Source: Pediococcus parvulus (GTDB taxonomy: Bacteria > Bacillota > Bacilli > Lactobacillales > Lactobacillaceae). From it: a DNA stretch of 42,981 bases. Position numbers and translations under genes: made by a program. The DNA is taken from positions 1 to 42,981 of the forward strand of contig NZ_BJWE01000012.1 of NCBI RefSeq assembly GCF_007990205.1, in the 5' to 3' direction. The notes below the pieces were generated by a model. The model did not search any database and was not told where the DNA came from. It saw nothing but the letters and a program-made list of their open reading frames with translations. Positions 13,890 through 24,503 of the stretch are shown piece after piece. The first letter of the stretch is position 1, and each line of letters starts with the position of its first letter.

Positions 13890-16367
13890 ATGTATATTGC
13901 ACATATTAGTGAAGATGATGAACGTATACAATCGTTAAAAGACCATTTGTTGAATGTGAGGGCTCTTTGTGAACAATGGGGAAGTAAAATCGGGCTCCAA
14001 TATGTTTGTGGATTAGCTGGTTGGCTTCATGATGCAGGCAAATATAGCCAAAAATTCCAAAAGTATATTCGTGATCCGAATGGAAAGCGGGGGTCAGTTG
14101 ATCATGCTACTGCTGGGGCCATTCTTTTGTATGATTTTTCTCGTGGCGACCAACATGATTTCAACCAAGAATTTAGTCCCAAGAAGGATGGCTCTGAGGC
14201 GTTAATAGAAGAGCTATTAGGGAACGTCATTATGGCACACCATAATTCCAAAGGTGCTCTTGATTTTATTGATCCAGTGATTCTGAATATGCCTTTTACC
14301 CAACGGTTAAATAAACAAGTTAAAGGTATTCGGGGATATGATGCTAACTATCAGGAACAATACCAACAAGTGGTGAATAACTATTTTACCGAATTTGAGG
14401 AAGAAGAATTCGCAGATTACTACTCGAAAGCCCTATCAGAAATAAAACAAATAGGAAATAAAGTACTTATAAATGATCAAAACTTTTATTTGAGGTATGT
14501 GCTGAGTGTATTAATTGATGCAGATCATACTGATACTGCTAATTTTGAAGGGAATACCAAATTTGGGTATGAAAATAATCAACATGATATTCTCAATCAA
14601 TATTTTGATGTGAACGAAAAGGCTGTTCAAACCCAAATTTGCGAAAATACAAAAGAAAAAAATAACAAAACAAAAAAACTTAATTGGCTGCGTCAAGAAA
14701 TGTCGGATGCTTGTTTTACGGCGGCTGGTGAGCAAACGGGCATTTATTCACTTTCTGTTCCTACAGGTGGAGGTAAAACACTTTCTAGTTTACGGTTTGC
14801 ACTGCGAAAAGCTCAATTACAAAATGTAGATAGAATTATCTACGTTGTCCCTTACACGACGATTATTGAACAAAATGCTAACGTCATTCGTAACCGTTTG
14901 AATGGCAGTGCAAACAAGACGGACAACATCTTAGAGTATCATTCAACTGTTACACAAGAGCCAAAGAAAGATAGTTACTATTATTCTTGGGACAGTTGGG
15001 ATTCTCCCATTATTTTAACTTCTCAAGTAGCTTACTTGAATGCCTTGTTTGGAAAAGGAAGCAAAAACATCAGACATATGCATCAATTAGTGCATGCTGT
15101 TGTGATATTCGATGAAATTCAAACATTGCCGATTAAGTGTATTGAGATGAACAATGCCGCCTTAAAATGGTTGAAAATACAAGGGACGACTAGTTTATTG
15201 TGTACAGCAACTCAACCTGCGTTGGACAAAATTAGAAATGGGTTACCTATAAGTAAAGAAATTGTGCCTGATTTAAAATTAGCACAACAAGCATTCAAGC
15301 GTGTTACTATTCAACCAGTATTCAACAGTGATAAACAGTTAAAAGTGTTTTCCCTGGAAGATTTAACAGAATTTATAGACGATAAATTACAACAGGGTGT
15401 TCATAGCTTATTGGTTATTTTAAATACAAAAGCAGCCGTACGAAATGCATACGAAGCGTTGAACGATCAAAAGGACCTATTTAAATATCACCTGTCAACA
15501 GCCATGTGTTCAAAACATCGGCAGGTTAAGTTCTCTGAAATTAAAAAGCAACTTGAAAATCCGCAAAAAAATTCAAAGAAGGTTGTTGTTTTTTCAACAA
15601 ACCTAATTGAAGCTGGTGTGGATTTAAGCTTTGAATGTGTTATTCGTTCTTGTGCAGGTCTTGATAGCGTTGTGCAAGCTGCAGGTCGTTGTAACCGCAA
15701 CAACGAAGTGAAACTTGGTTATACTTATTTGATACAGATGGATAAAAATGTGGAAAATGTTGGCGGGCCGCTAAAATTCTTAGGAGAAGCAGCCGGCATT
15801 ACAAAGGTTTTATTAGCTAATAATGTTAACCGAGATCTTTTATCGGATGAAATTATGAGAGATTACTTTATACGTTTGTATGCTAAAAGGAGTTCTGATC
15901 TTCCTTATCCAAGTGATAATGGATTAAAACTTTATCCATTAATCGGCAGTAGTGATGAGGATAAAGAGCCCAATGTTAGTAGCGAGATCAGTTATTATCA
16001 GAAAAACAAAAAAATACCATCGACTTATTTAAGTGTGGCACCAAATACAGTTGCGAAATTGTTTCAAGTAATCGATTCATCAACAACTGATGTGATTGTT
16101 CAGTATGGTGAAGGGAAAAAGCTCGTAGCTGAGCTTATTTCCCAAAAAAGCAAATTTGAAAGTATTTCAGGACTTTTAAAGCAAGTTCAGAAATATTGTG
16201 TTTCGGTGTATGGGAATCGGGAAGAACCTGGTAGTTATCTAGGTAAATTAATGGCGGATGGCAGTGTACGCTATTGCCAAGAACAAGATATTTTTATTGC
16301 TGAAGATGGATCGTATAGTGAAAAATTTGGTTTAGGCGAAGGAAAATTTGATTCTTTAGACTACTAA
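13890..16367 (+). CDS. cas3: Cas3 nuclease-helicase (HD plus SF2), type I-C
   Basis: The product has about 825 residues. The N-terminal HD nuclease has GLAGWLHDAGKYSQKF (His and Asp metal ligands), DHATAGA and MAHHNSKGALD. The helicase has Walker A PTGGGKTLSSLRFAL, DEIQTLP as motif II, CTATQP as motif III and QAAGRCNRN as motif VI. Cas3 is recruited by target-bound Cascade to nick and shred DNA. A TTG further up (13872) is in frame, but the ATG at 13890, eight bases after GGGAG, is the better start. It is the last gene of the interference operon, where in most I-C loci cas3 comes first. The CRISPR leader begins at its stop codon. Confidence 0.96.
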   Translation: MYIAHISEDDERIQSLKDHLLNVRALCEQWGSKIGLQYVCGLAGWLHDAGKYSQKFQKYIRDPNGKRGSVDHATAGAILLYDFSRGDQHDFNQEFSPKKDGSEALIEELLGNVIMAHHNSKGALDFIDPVILNMPFTQRLNKQVKGIRGYDANYQEQYQQVVNNYFTEFEEEEFADYYSKALSEIKQIGNKVLINDQNFYLRYVLSVLIDADHTDTANFEGNTKFGYENNQHDILNQYFDVNEKAVQTQICENTKEKNNKTKKLNWLRQEMSDACFTAAGEQTGIYSLSVPTGGGKTLSSLRFALRKAQLQNVDRIIYVVPYTTIIEQNANVIRNRLNGSANKTDNILEYHSTVTQEPKKDSYYYSWDSWDSPIILTSQVAYLNALFGKGSKNIRHMHQLVHAVVIFDEIQTLPIKCIEMNNAALKWLKIQGTTSLLCTATQPALDKIRNGLPISKEIVPDLKLAQQAFKRVTIQPVFNSDKQLKVFSLEDLTEFIDDKLQQGVHSLLVILNTKAAVRNAYEALNDQKDLFKYHLSTAMCSKHRQVKFSEIKKQLENPQKNSKKVVVFSTNLIEAGVDLSFECVIRSCAGLDSVVQAAGRCNRNNEVKLGYTYLIQMDKNVENVGGPLKFLGEAAGITKVLLANNVNRDLLSDEIMRDYFIRLYAKRSSDLPYPSDNGLKLYPLIGSSDEDKEPNVSSEISYYQKNKKIPSTYLSVAPNTVAKLFQVIDSSTTDVIVQYGEGKKLVAELISQKSKFESISGLLKQVQKYCVSVYGNREEPGSYLGKLMADGSVRYCQEQDIFIAEDGSYSEKFGLGEGKFDSLDY

Positions 16368-16543
16368 TGCACTTAGTTAGTATTGTGGTGCGAGTATGAA
16401 GTGCACATAAATGTGCTAGGCAGTTCGCACCAATATTTGCAGGAAATGATTTATTTTTAGTTGTATTTGTTCGTTACATTTTTTTAATTATGTCCAGCCG
16501 TCTAAATATAGATATTTCTTCACCAGATATACTATATTTTGCG
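16368..16543 (+). promoter_or_regulatory. Leader of the type I-C array
   Basis: These 176 non-coding, AT-rich bases between cas3 and the first repeat are the leader side, because the degenerate repeat is at the other end. It contains a nested dyad: GGTGCGA (16387-16393) with TCGCACC (16425-16431), enclosing GCACA-taaa-TGTGC. A -10-like TATACT at 16528-16533 would start transcription close to the first repeat, but no matching -35 is seen. Array transcription could also continue from cas3. Confidence 0.65.
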
Positions 16544-19500
16544 GTCGCATCCTTTATGGGTGCGTGAATTGAAATTGTTAGCAATGCTAGCAATATTATG
16601 GTTAAACAACGTCGCATCCTTTATGGGTGCGTGAATTGAAATGACTCCCTGATCTTTTTTTGTTCCAAAAAATTCAGTCGCATCCTTTATGGGTGCGTGA
16701 ATTGAAATAGTTTTGCTAACATAACCATATTTTGGTGACTTTGTCGCATCCTTTATGGGTGCGTGAATTGAAATTGTGTGAACCCATCTTGTGCAACTTT
16801 GGCATTGTCGTTGTCGCATCCTTTATGGGTGCGTGAATTGAAATATTAATTCAAAATAATCATAAGTTGTTTTGATTAGTCGCATCCTTTATGGGTGCGT
16901 GAATTGAAATCACATCTCTTAAATGCATCCTAAAAAATCGGCCTTGTCGCATCCTTTATGGGTGCGTGAATTGAAATTTCGTTTTCGAAATATAAGATTC
17001 CGAATGCGGAGTCGCATCCTTTATGGGTGCGTGAATTGAAATTCTTTTAGCACTTGATAAAGCACGTTGCCAAACGAGCGTCGCATCCTTTATGGGTGCG
17101 TGAATTGAAATAACACTATCATCCGATTTGAGTACAATGCGTAAAGTCGCATCCTTTATGGGTGCGTGAATTGAAATAGGTTGGTGATGATGGCAAAGTT
17201 ACCTATTCAATCGGTCGCATCCTTTATGGGTGCGTGAATTGAAATCAGTCTTAATCTTAACTTTTTCGTCTCTTTTATTGTCGCATCCTTTATGGGTGCG
17301 TGAATTGAAATATCCAATACAGCCGTGTTACAGTGATAACTATCCCGTCGCATCCTTTATGGGTGCGTGAATTGAAATGAGCTTGATCGAAGCTACACAT
17401 CTCCACCGCTCAAGAATGTCGCATCCTTTATGGGTGCGTGAATTGAAATACAATGACGGTGGAGCACTAAGTAACGTTACTTTTAGTCGCATCCTTTATG
17501 GGTGCGTGAATTGAAATAAAAAGATTCACAAGTACTTGTATGGTGTGAAATGTCGCATCCTTTATGGGTGCGTGAATTGAAATCAATCCGTTCCTTTACG
17601 ACTAATCAGATATCCGTTCGTCGCATCCTTTATGGGTGCGTGAATTGAAATCATTTCCACTCCTGCAGGCACACACACGTTGCTTGTCGCATCCTTTATG
17701 GGTGCGTGAATTGAAATATCAAGTTGTTGACAAAGTTTAACCGATAAACTAAGTCGCATCCTTTATGGGTGCGTGAATTGAAATATATAAAGCTAAGCAT
17801 AAAGACGATGCCGATGAGTCGCATCCTTTATGGGTGCGTGAATTGAAATAATCTTACACCTCCTATTTCTGATCACGATTCGGCTGTCGCATCCTTTATG
17901 GGTGCGTGAATTGAAATCAGCCATTTACGGAGCAAGTCCAACTGCTAAACAGTCGCATCCTTTATGGGTGCGTGAATTGAAATTTTAATCTATGTTATTA
18001 TTATAACTCTAACTAGCGTCGCATCCTTTATGGGTGCGTGAATTGAAATATGATGTAATCTGAACACATGATCAAAATCGTTTGTCGCATCCTTTATGGG
18101 TGCGTGAATTGAAATCCTTTTTTAAGAAGCAATATCATGGAGTTCCATTGTCGCATCCTTTATGGGTGCGTGAATTGAAATTTTTTTAACCAAGTACTGT
18201 AACCTTTTAACTTCTGGTCGCATCCTTTATGGGTGCGTGAATTGAAATCGTTAAATTAGCAACGTCCGGTGACTTGAATACCTTGTCGCATCCTTTATGG
18301 GTGCGTGAATTGAAATTCAAAATTATTAGGGATGAGTTAAATGCTAAGTTGTCGCATCCTTTATGGGTGCGTGAATTGAAATTACGGATACCGGCTTCAA
18401 AGAACCTAAGATTCTACGTCGCATCCTTTATGGGTGCGTGAATTGAAATATGTGACACCTGGTCATTTTGGTGTAGATCCGGGTCGCATCCTTTATGGGT
18501 GCGTGAATTGAAATTTCAATGTTGCGGCTGTTGAACTAGATTTAAGTCGTCGCATCCTTTATGGGTGCGTGAATTGAAATCAACCACTCGTGGCTTTGAG
18601 TATAAGGAAGTTTCGGTCGCATCCTTTATGGGTGCGTGAATTGAAATAACGTACTAATCATTTGAGAAATTCTAGAAGCGGAAACGTCGCATCCTTTATG
18701 GGTGCGTGAATTGAAATTCTTCGTGATATTCTTCGTTAAACTTTTGAACCGTCGCATCCTTTATGGGTGCGTGAATTGAAATTGTTCAAGTTTCTGCTGA
18801 TGTTACGCGTTTTGAGTCGCATCCTTTATGGGTGCGTGAATTGAAATGATTTAATCAGTGACGATGCGATTCTGGATTATAAAGTCGCATCCTTTATGGG
18901 TGCGTGAATTGAAATCCCCTTTCCTTAACCTTATGTACACATTGTAATACTGTCGCATCCTTTATGGGTGCGTGAATTGAAATGTCCAGGCGTTAACGAA
19001 TTCAATGACGAACAAGGCGTCGCATCCTTTATGGGTGCGTGAATTGAAATAGTGACATCATTTATGATATTGCCAGAATGTTTGGTTGTCGCATCCTTTA
19101 TGGGTGCGTGAATTGAAATTGCATACTATCAATGGCGCCACCGGACATATTCGCGTCGCATCCTTTATGGGTGCGTGAATTGAAATTATGGTGGCACTAA
19201 TCTATCTCAGAGCACTTACAATGTCGCATCCTTTATGGGTGCGTGAATTGAAATAGCCATAGCTGGTGCACTAGGTAATACCACATTGCCCGTCGCATCC
19301 TTTATGGGTGCGTGAATTGAAATAAATCACAGGAGTCGGTAATTCTAGTATGCGTGGTCGCATCCTTTATGGGTGCGTGAATTGAAATGACATAACGGCT
19401 CTTTTGGTCTGGGCAATAAGTGTGTCGCATCCTTTATGGGTGCGTGAATTGAAATGTTTTGAACGTGACGGGAAAACGTATGAATCAAAGGTCGCATCCT

Positions 19501-22219
19501 TTATGGGTGCGTGAATTGAAATACTTTATATTGGTTCATAAATTTGGCCTCTTAATTGTCGCATCCTTTATGGGTGCGTGAATTGAAATACCAGAAGAAA
19601 CAGCTGACTTATTATCTGGATTCGTCGCATCCTTTATGGGTGCGTGAATTGAAATCGAATACTGCACATAGCGAGTATCGACGTGCATACGGTCGCATCC
19701 TTTATGGGTGCGTGAATTGAAATACTCAAGTCAAGCAATGAAGATCTTACCTCACAAGGTCGCATCCTTTATGGGTGCGTGAATTGAAATTGCTCGGTTT
19801 TAAAGTCGCCGTGGATAATTGAACTGTCGCATCCTTTATGGGTGCGTGAATTGAAATATTTAGTAAAATGAAGCCCTCTGTATGTGTTCCATCGTCGCAT
19901 CCTTTATGGGTGCGTGAATTGAAATTATAACAAAATTTCGGCTATGCGACAACAAGAACAAGCGTCGCATCCTTTATGGGTGCGTGAATTGAAATCATCA
20001 AATAACGAGTAGTCAGGATAAACGTAGTAAACAGTCGCATCCTTTATGGGTGCGTGAATTGAAATCAAAAGAGGAACTATAAAATTTAAAAATAATTATG
20101 TCGCATCCTTTATGGGTGCGTGAATTGAAATAAGCAACAATGCGTTGTATGCGATATTTGCCAAATGTCGCATCCTTTATGGGTGCGTGAATTGAAATAT
20201 TTGGTTTTGCCTTCTTTAGGACTTAAAATGTAGCGTCGCATCCTTTATGGGTGCGTGAATTGAAATTATTGAATTCGACAATAATACAGGTGAAGTAACC
20301 GGTCGCATCCTTTATGGGTGCGTGAATTGAAATTTACAGCATGGAGCTTATTATGTTTCGAAGGTGGGTCGCATCCTTTATGGGTGCGTGAATTGAAATA
20401 TGAATCCACGCATGGCTAGTATGACAGCCAAGCAGTCGCATCCTTTATGGGTGCGTGAATTGAAATTAACTCAGCAATGGTCATAGTAGATCCATCAGTC
20501 AGTCGCATCCTTTATGGGTGCGTGAATTGAAATAAAAATGGAATGATTTAACGCCACGTATGAAGACGGTCGCATCCTTTATGGGTGCGTGAATTGAAAT
20601 TACTCTGCACTCTCATCACCATATCTAATCCGATCGTCGCATCCTTTATGGGTGCGTGAATTGAAATTTGAAGCGTTTACTGCTAAGTCATCCACATCAG
20701 GTCGCATCCTTTATGGGTGCGTGAATTGAAATAAGATAATTGCGGACCTGTAAGGCTAGCTGATTGGTCGCATCCTTTATGGGTGCGTGAATTGAAATAT
20801 AAATAACTAAAAAAGTGTGACGGATGTGACGGACAGTCGCATCCTTTATGGGTGCGTGAATTGAAATAAATGCTCAAAATGATGCTAGTTCAGCAGTTGC
20901 TAGTCGCATCCTTTATGGGTGCGTGAATTGAAATTGCTATAACCCCAATCTGATTGATGGTGTGTACCTGGTCGCATCCTTTATGGGTGCGTGAATTGAA
21001 ATTGATTAATCATTATTTGCTTGCCTCATTCAGTCGATTGTCGCATCCTTTATGGGTGCGTGAATTGAAATAGCCTTTAAAACTGAAACAGCTGAATCAT
21101 TTTGTTGTCGCATCCTTTATGGGTGCGTGAATTGAAATTTGCACCAGATAACAATTGATCATGCACAGATGTCGTCGCATCCTTTATGGGTGCGTGAATT
21201 GAAATACGATATTCGTCAGCGTTTTTGCTTTCGATTCCTGTCGCATCCTTTATGGGTGCGTGAATTGAAATATTCCAAACATCCACCTTTCTACTTGATG
21301 TGATAATTGTCGCATCCTTTATGGGTGCGTGAATTGAAATAATGATGAAATATATTTAACGTCAGGAAAATGGTTTGTCGCATCCTTTATGGGTGCGTGA
21401 ATTGAAATATTAGTTCCATTGGCAGTACTCAAAGAATCAAAATGTCGCATCCTTTATGGGTGCGTGAATTGAAATACGATAGAATTAGACTTCCAGGTGA
21501 ATTTACCAATGTCGCATCCTTTATGGGTGCGTGAATTGAAATTGATTTAGATGATTCAACCCAAGACACAATTATTAAGTCGCATCCTTTATGGGTGCGT
21601 GAATTGAAATCATTAAATTTAGTTACACTACCACGTGCTGTTCCCGTCGCATCCTTTATGGGTGCGTGAATTGAAATGTTCTAAAGGCGGGGACGACCTT
21701 GCTAAACTTATCGTCGCATCCTTTATGGGTGCGTGAATTGAAATTTGGTGCACTCTTTATCTTTATACGTGTAAACAGCTGTCGCATCCTTTATGGGTGC
21801 GTGAATTGAAATTCCGATGTTTTTACGATAAAATCCCGATATTTTTCCGTCGCATCCTTTATGGGTGCGTGAATTGAAATGCCAACGAATACCCGGCAGA
21901 ATGGTCAAGCAGTGTGTCGCATCCTTTATGGGTGCGTGAATTGAAATACCACTTGGCTATTGCATGTGGCAAGCTTCTAATTCGTCGCATCCTTTATGGG
22001 GTGCGTGAATTGAAATATATAATGAACGCCAGCCAGCAAATCATCATAGCTGTCGCATCCTTTATGGGTGCGTGAATTGAAATAACATCAAAACGATCAA
22101 TCACGCGAATCTTGGTTTGGTCGCATCCTTTATGGGTGCGTGAATTGAAATAGGTGCCCACACACCAGGTTCTGGCTGGTCTGTTAGTTGCATCCTTTAT
22201 GGCCGTGTGAAAGCGAAAT
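16544..22219 (+). CRISPR. Type I-C CRISPR array, 85 repeats and 84 spacers
   Basis: The 32-bp repeat begins GTCGCATCC and ends GTGAATTGAAAT. It folds as CGCATCC-tttat-GGGTGCG followed by the 11-nt handle TGAATTGAAAT, which fixes transcription to the plus strand. By position, 84 repeats are present that appear identical, apart from one with an extra G (21984-22016), plus one degenerate repeat at 22187-22219. Spacers range from 33 to 39 bases, mostly 34-36. The end repeat has changes throughout, including in the handle, marking the old, leader-distal end next to cas4. No two spacers were seen to be identical by eye. Short ORFs inside it are artefacts of the repeat. Confidence 0.98.
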
Positions 22220-22321
22220 CAACATTATTACTGATGATAATATTAGTGACTTATCATATTATTTCAGTTTATTGACCATACACGAATGAATCATTTAGAA
22301 GCTAACCATACAATATCTTTA

Positions 22322-22358
22322 AATAAAGCGTTTACATTTTTAGAATCGATGATATTAT
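22322..22358 (+). promoter_or_regulatory. Promoter and cre-like box of cas4-cas1-cas2
   Basis: TTTACA (22331-22336) and TATTAT (22353-22358) are 16 bases apart, a good sigma-A promoter independent of the array. AATAAAGCGTTTACAT (22322-22337), overlapping the -35, matches the cre consensus at 14 of 16 positions with the whole AAnCGnWWnCA core intact. The about 100 bases between the array end and this promoter hold nothing else recognisable. Confidence 0.6.
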
Positions 22359-22401
22359 GATGTTAGAGAAACACTAAAACGTGATGGTGGAGATGAAAGA
22401 A

Positions 22402-23058
22402 GTGGAATATTCGGAAGATGATTTTTTGATGATATCCGGTATACAACATTTTCGTTTTTGTCAGCGACAGTGGTCGTTAATCCATGTTGAACAAGCATGG
22501 CAGGATAATCTATTGACCTATGATGGGCAAATTCTACATACAAAAGCTGATCAACCTGAAATTCGGGAAAAAAGAAAAAATAAGTTGATTGTGCGATCTT
22601 TACCAGTTCATTCTCGTGAATTAGGTTTAACGGGTATTTGTGATGTTGTTGAATTTGAGGAGAAGCCTGATGGCGTGTCGATCTTTGGCAGTGAGAAAAA
22701 GTACTTGCCCAAACCAGTAGAGTATAAACATGGACATAAAAAGTATGATTTGTCAGATACTTTACAGTTATTAGCTGAAGCAGCTTGCTTGGAAGAAATG
22801 CTTGGATGTACGATCCGTTCTGGTAGTATTTTTTATCAACAGACTAGACGACGTGAAGAAATAGAATTTACTGAATCTATGCGTGAACAATTACTTAATA
22901 CAACGGAAAAAATGCATCAATACTGGAAAAAACGATTTACACCAAGAGTCAAAACTGGGCCATGGTGTAAAAGTTGTTCATTAGCTAATATCTGTTTGCC
23001 AGAATTATTATCTAAGCAGACCGTTCGTAGTTATCTAAAACGGAGGTTGAGTGATTGA
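22402..23058 (+). CDS. cas4: Cas4, type I-C adaptation exonuclease
   Basis: The product has about 218 residues. It carries the RecB-like nuclease motif VEYKHGHKK and the four Fe-S cysteines of Cas4: one in HFRFCQRQW and three in WCKSCSLANIC. Cas4 trims prespacers and selects those with a correct PAM, working with Cas1 and Cas2. The start is uncertain: GTG at 22402 lies nine bases after GGTGGAG and gives the family-like N-terminus EYSEDDFLMISGIQHF, while ATG at 22393, ATG at 22384 or GTG at 22381 would add three to seven residues. It is the first gene of a separate adaptation operon and overlaps cas1 by four bases. Confidence 0.94.
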   Translation: MEYSEDDFLMISGIQHFRFCQRQWSLIHVEQAWQDNLLTYDGQILHTKADQPEIREKRKNKLIVRSLPVHSRELGLTGICDVVEFEEKPDGVSIFGSEKKYLPKPVEYKHGHKKYDLSDTLQLLAEAACLEEMLGCTIRSGSIFYQQTRRREEIEFTESMREQLLNTTEKMHQYWKKRFTPRVKTGPWCKSCSLANICLPELLSKQTVRSYLKRRLSD

Positions 23059-24086
23059 GAAAGTTATTAAATACACTTTTTATAACGTCACCTGATGCCT
23101 ACTTATCTTTGGATGGTGGCAATATAGAGATACGGGCAAATAAGCAAATTTTAGGTAAGGTTCCTTTGCTTAACTTGGAAGGAATAGTAACGTTTGGGCG
23201 TGCAGGAGCTAGTCCGGCTTTAATGAATGAGTGCATGAAAAGCACGATTCCAATGACTTTCTTGTCACCAAGTGGTAGCTTGATGGGAAGAGTAATTGGG
23301 GTGACCAACGGAAATGTTGTGTTGCGGAAAAAGCAATATCAGATTTCTGAGGATAATCAAGAGAGCGGTCTGATAGCACGAAATTTTATTATCGGAAAAA
23401 TCTATAATCAACGTTGGATGTTGGAACGAGCTACAAGAGATCATTCATTGGTAATAAATACAAAGCAGTTCAAATTAGTGTCAGGTCAATTGCAAAAGGT
23501 TACCCAACAGCTATCATCTGCAACAGATATTGATATAATTCGAGGAATTGAAGGAAACGCAGCCACCCAGTATTATGGATTATTCGATCAATTAATCTTG
23601 CAACAGAAAAAAGATTTTCAGTTTCATGGTCGTAATCGACGACCGCCATTGGATAAAGTGAATGCGTTACTTTCTTTTGCATATACACTATTAGCGCATG
23701 ATGTTTCAGCTGCATTGGAAACAGTGGGTTTAGATTCTTACGTTGGATTCATGCATCAAGACAGACCTGGACGGATGTCATTAGCTTTGGATTTGATGGA
23801 AGAACTGCGTGGCGTATATGCCGACAGATTTGTTTTAAGATTAATTAATAAAAAAATCGTGAATTCAAAAGATTTTCAAAAAAAGGAAAATGGCGCTGTC
23901 TTATTACATGAGGATGGCAGGAAAAAATTCATTGAAGAATGGCAACAACGAAAACAAGATAAGATTGTCCATCCTTACTTGAACGAAAAAATAGCTTGGG
24001 GGTTAGTTCCTTATACCCAAGCTATGCTACTAGCACGTTTTTTACGTGGGGATTTGGATGAATATCCGCCGTTTCTTTGGAAGTAG
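23055..24086 (+). CDS. cas1: Cas1, type I-C integrase
   Basis: The 343-residue Cas1c inserts new spacers at the leader-repeat junction together with Cas2. Active-site regions are visible: Glu in GIEGNAATQYYG, His in GFMHQDRPGRMSLALDLMEE, and the following Asp and Glu. The start is a TTG (TTGA overlap with the cas4 stop) eight bases after GGAGG, which fixes it despite the rare start codon. The operon is coupled with cas4 upstream, and cas2 begins eight bases after its stop. It is unrelated in sequence to the second cas1 at 36862, so each system has its own adaptation module. Confidence 0.96.
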   Translation: MRKLLNTLFITSPDAYLSLDGGNIEIRANKQILGKVPLLNLEGIVTFGRAGASPALMNECMKSTIPMTFLSPSGSLMGRVIGVTNGNVVLRKKQYQISEDNQESGLIARNFIIGKIYNQRWMLERATRDHSLVINTKQFKLVSGQLQKVTQQLSSATDIDIIRGIEGNAATQYYGLFDQLILQQKKDFQFHGRNRRPPLDKVNALLSFAYTLLAHDVSAALETVGLDSYVGFMHQDRPGRMSLALDLMEELRGVYADRFVLRLINKKIVNSKDFQKKENGAVLLHEDGRKKFIEEWQQRKQDKIVHPYLNEKIAWGLVPYTQAMLLARFLRGDLDEYPPFLWK

Positions 24087-24093
24087 GTGAATT

Positions 24094-24384
24094 ATGTTAA
24101 TTGTAGCAGCATATGATATTGCCATTACTTCGGATGGCGGAACACGTCGATTAAACCGTGTGTCAAAAACCTGTACAAGATATGGACAAAGAGTACAAAA
24201 TTCCGTTTTTGAATGTTTAATTGACGATATGGAATTTTTAAAAATGCGCCAAGAATTAACGAATATTATTGATCCAAGCCAGGATAGTCTTCGCTTTTAT
24301 ATCTTGGGAAATCACTATGAGCATAAAGTTATTCACATTGGTACAAAAGATGTACAAGATTTAGACGGACCATTAATTATGTAA
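24094..24384 (+). CDS. cas2: Cas2, type I-C
   Basis: The 96-residue ferredoxin-fold protein is the central dimer of the Cas1-Cas2 integration complex. It starts MLIVAAYDIAITSDGG with the conserved first-strand Asp and continues with RRLNRVSKTCTRYGQRVQNSVFEC, the standard Cas2 core. The ATG follows AGGTG. It is the last gene of cas4-cas1-cas2. No clear terminator follows; the next gene is a reductase 120 bases later. Confidence 0.95.
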   Translation: MLIVAAYDIAITSDGGTRRLNRVSKTCTRYGQRVQNSVFECLIDDMEFLKMRQELTNIIDPSQDSLRFYILGNHYEHKVIHIGTKDVQDLDGPLIM

Positions 24385-24426
24385 CTTTATGTTCAATTTG
24401 AATGTTTCTTTGTAGTTTAAAAGCCT

Positions 24427-24442
24427 TGTTAAGCGACTAACA
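24427..24442 (+). promoter_or_regulatory. Dyad upstream of the aldo/keto reductase
   Basis: TGTTA-agcgac-TAACA is a spaced inverted repeat in the cas2-reductase gap and could be an operator. No confident promoter boxes are seen in this AT-rich gap. Confidence 0.3.
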
Positions 24443-24503
24443 GAAAGAAAACGCGTAAAATTTAATTTGAAAAGCAATTAATTTTAAGAAATGAGGGTAA
24501 ATC

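Noticed and set aside
16532-21908. Short minus-strand ORFs with repeating FNSRTHKGCD or ISIHAPIKDAT peptides
   Set aside because: They are translations of the I-C CRISPR repeats, without ribosome sites, not proteins.
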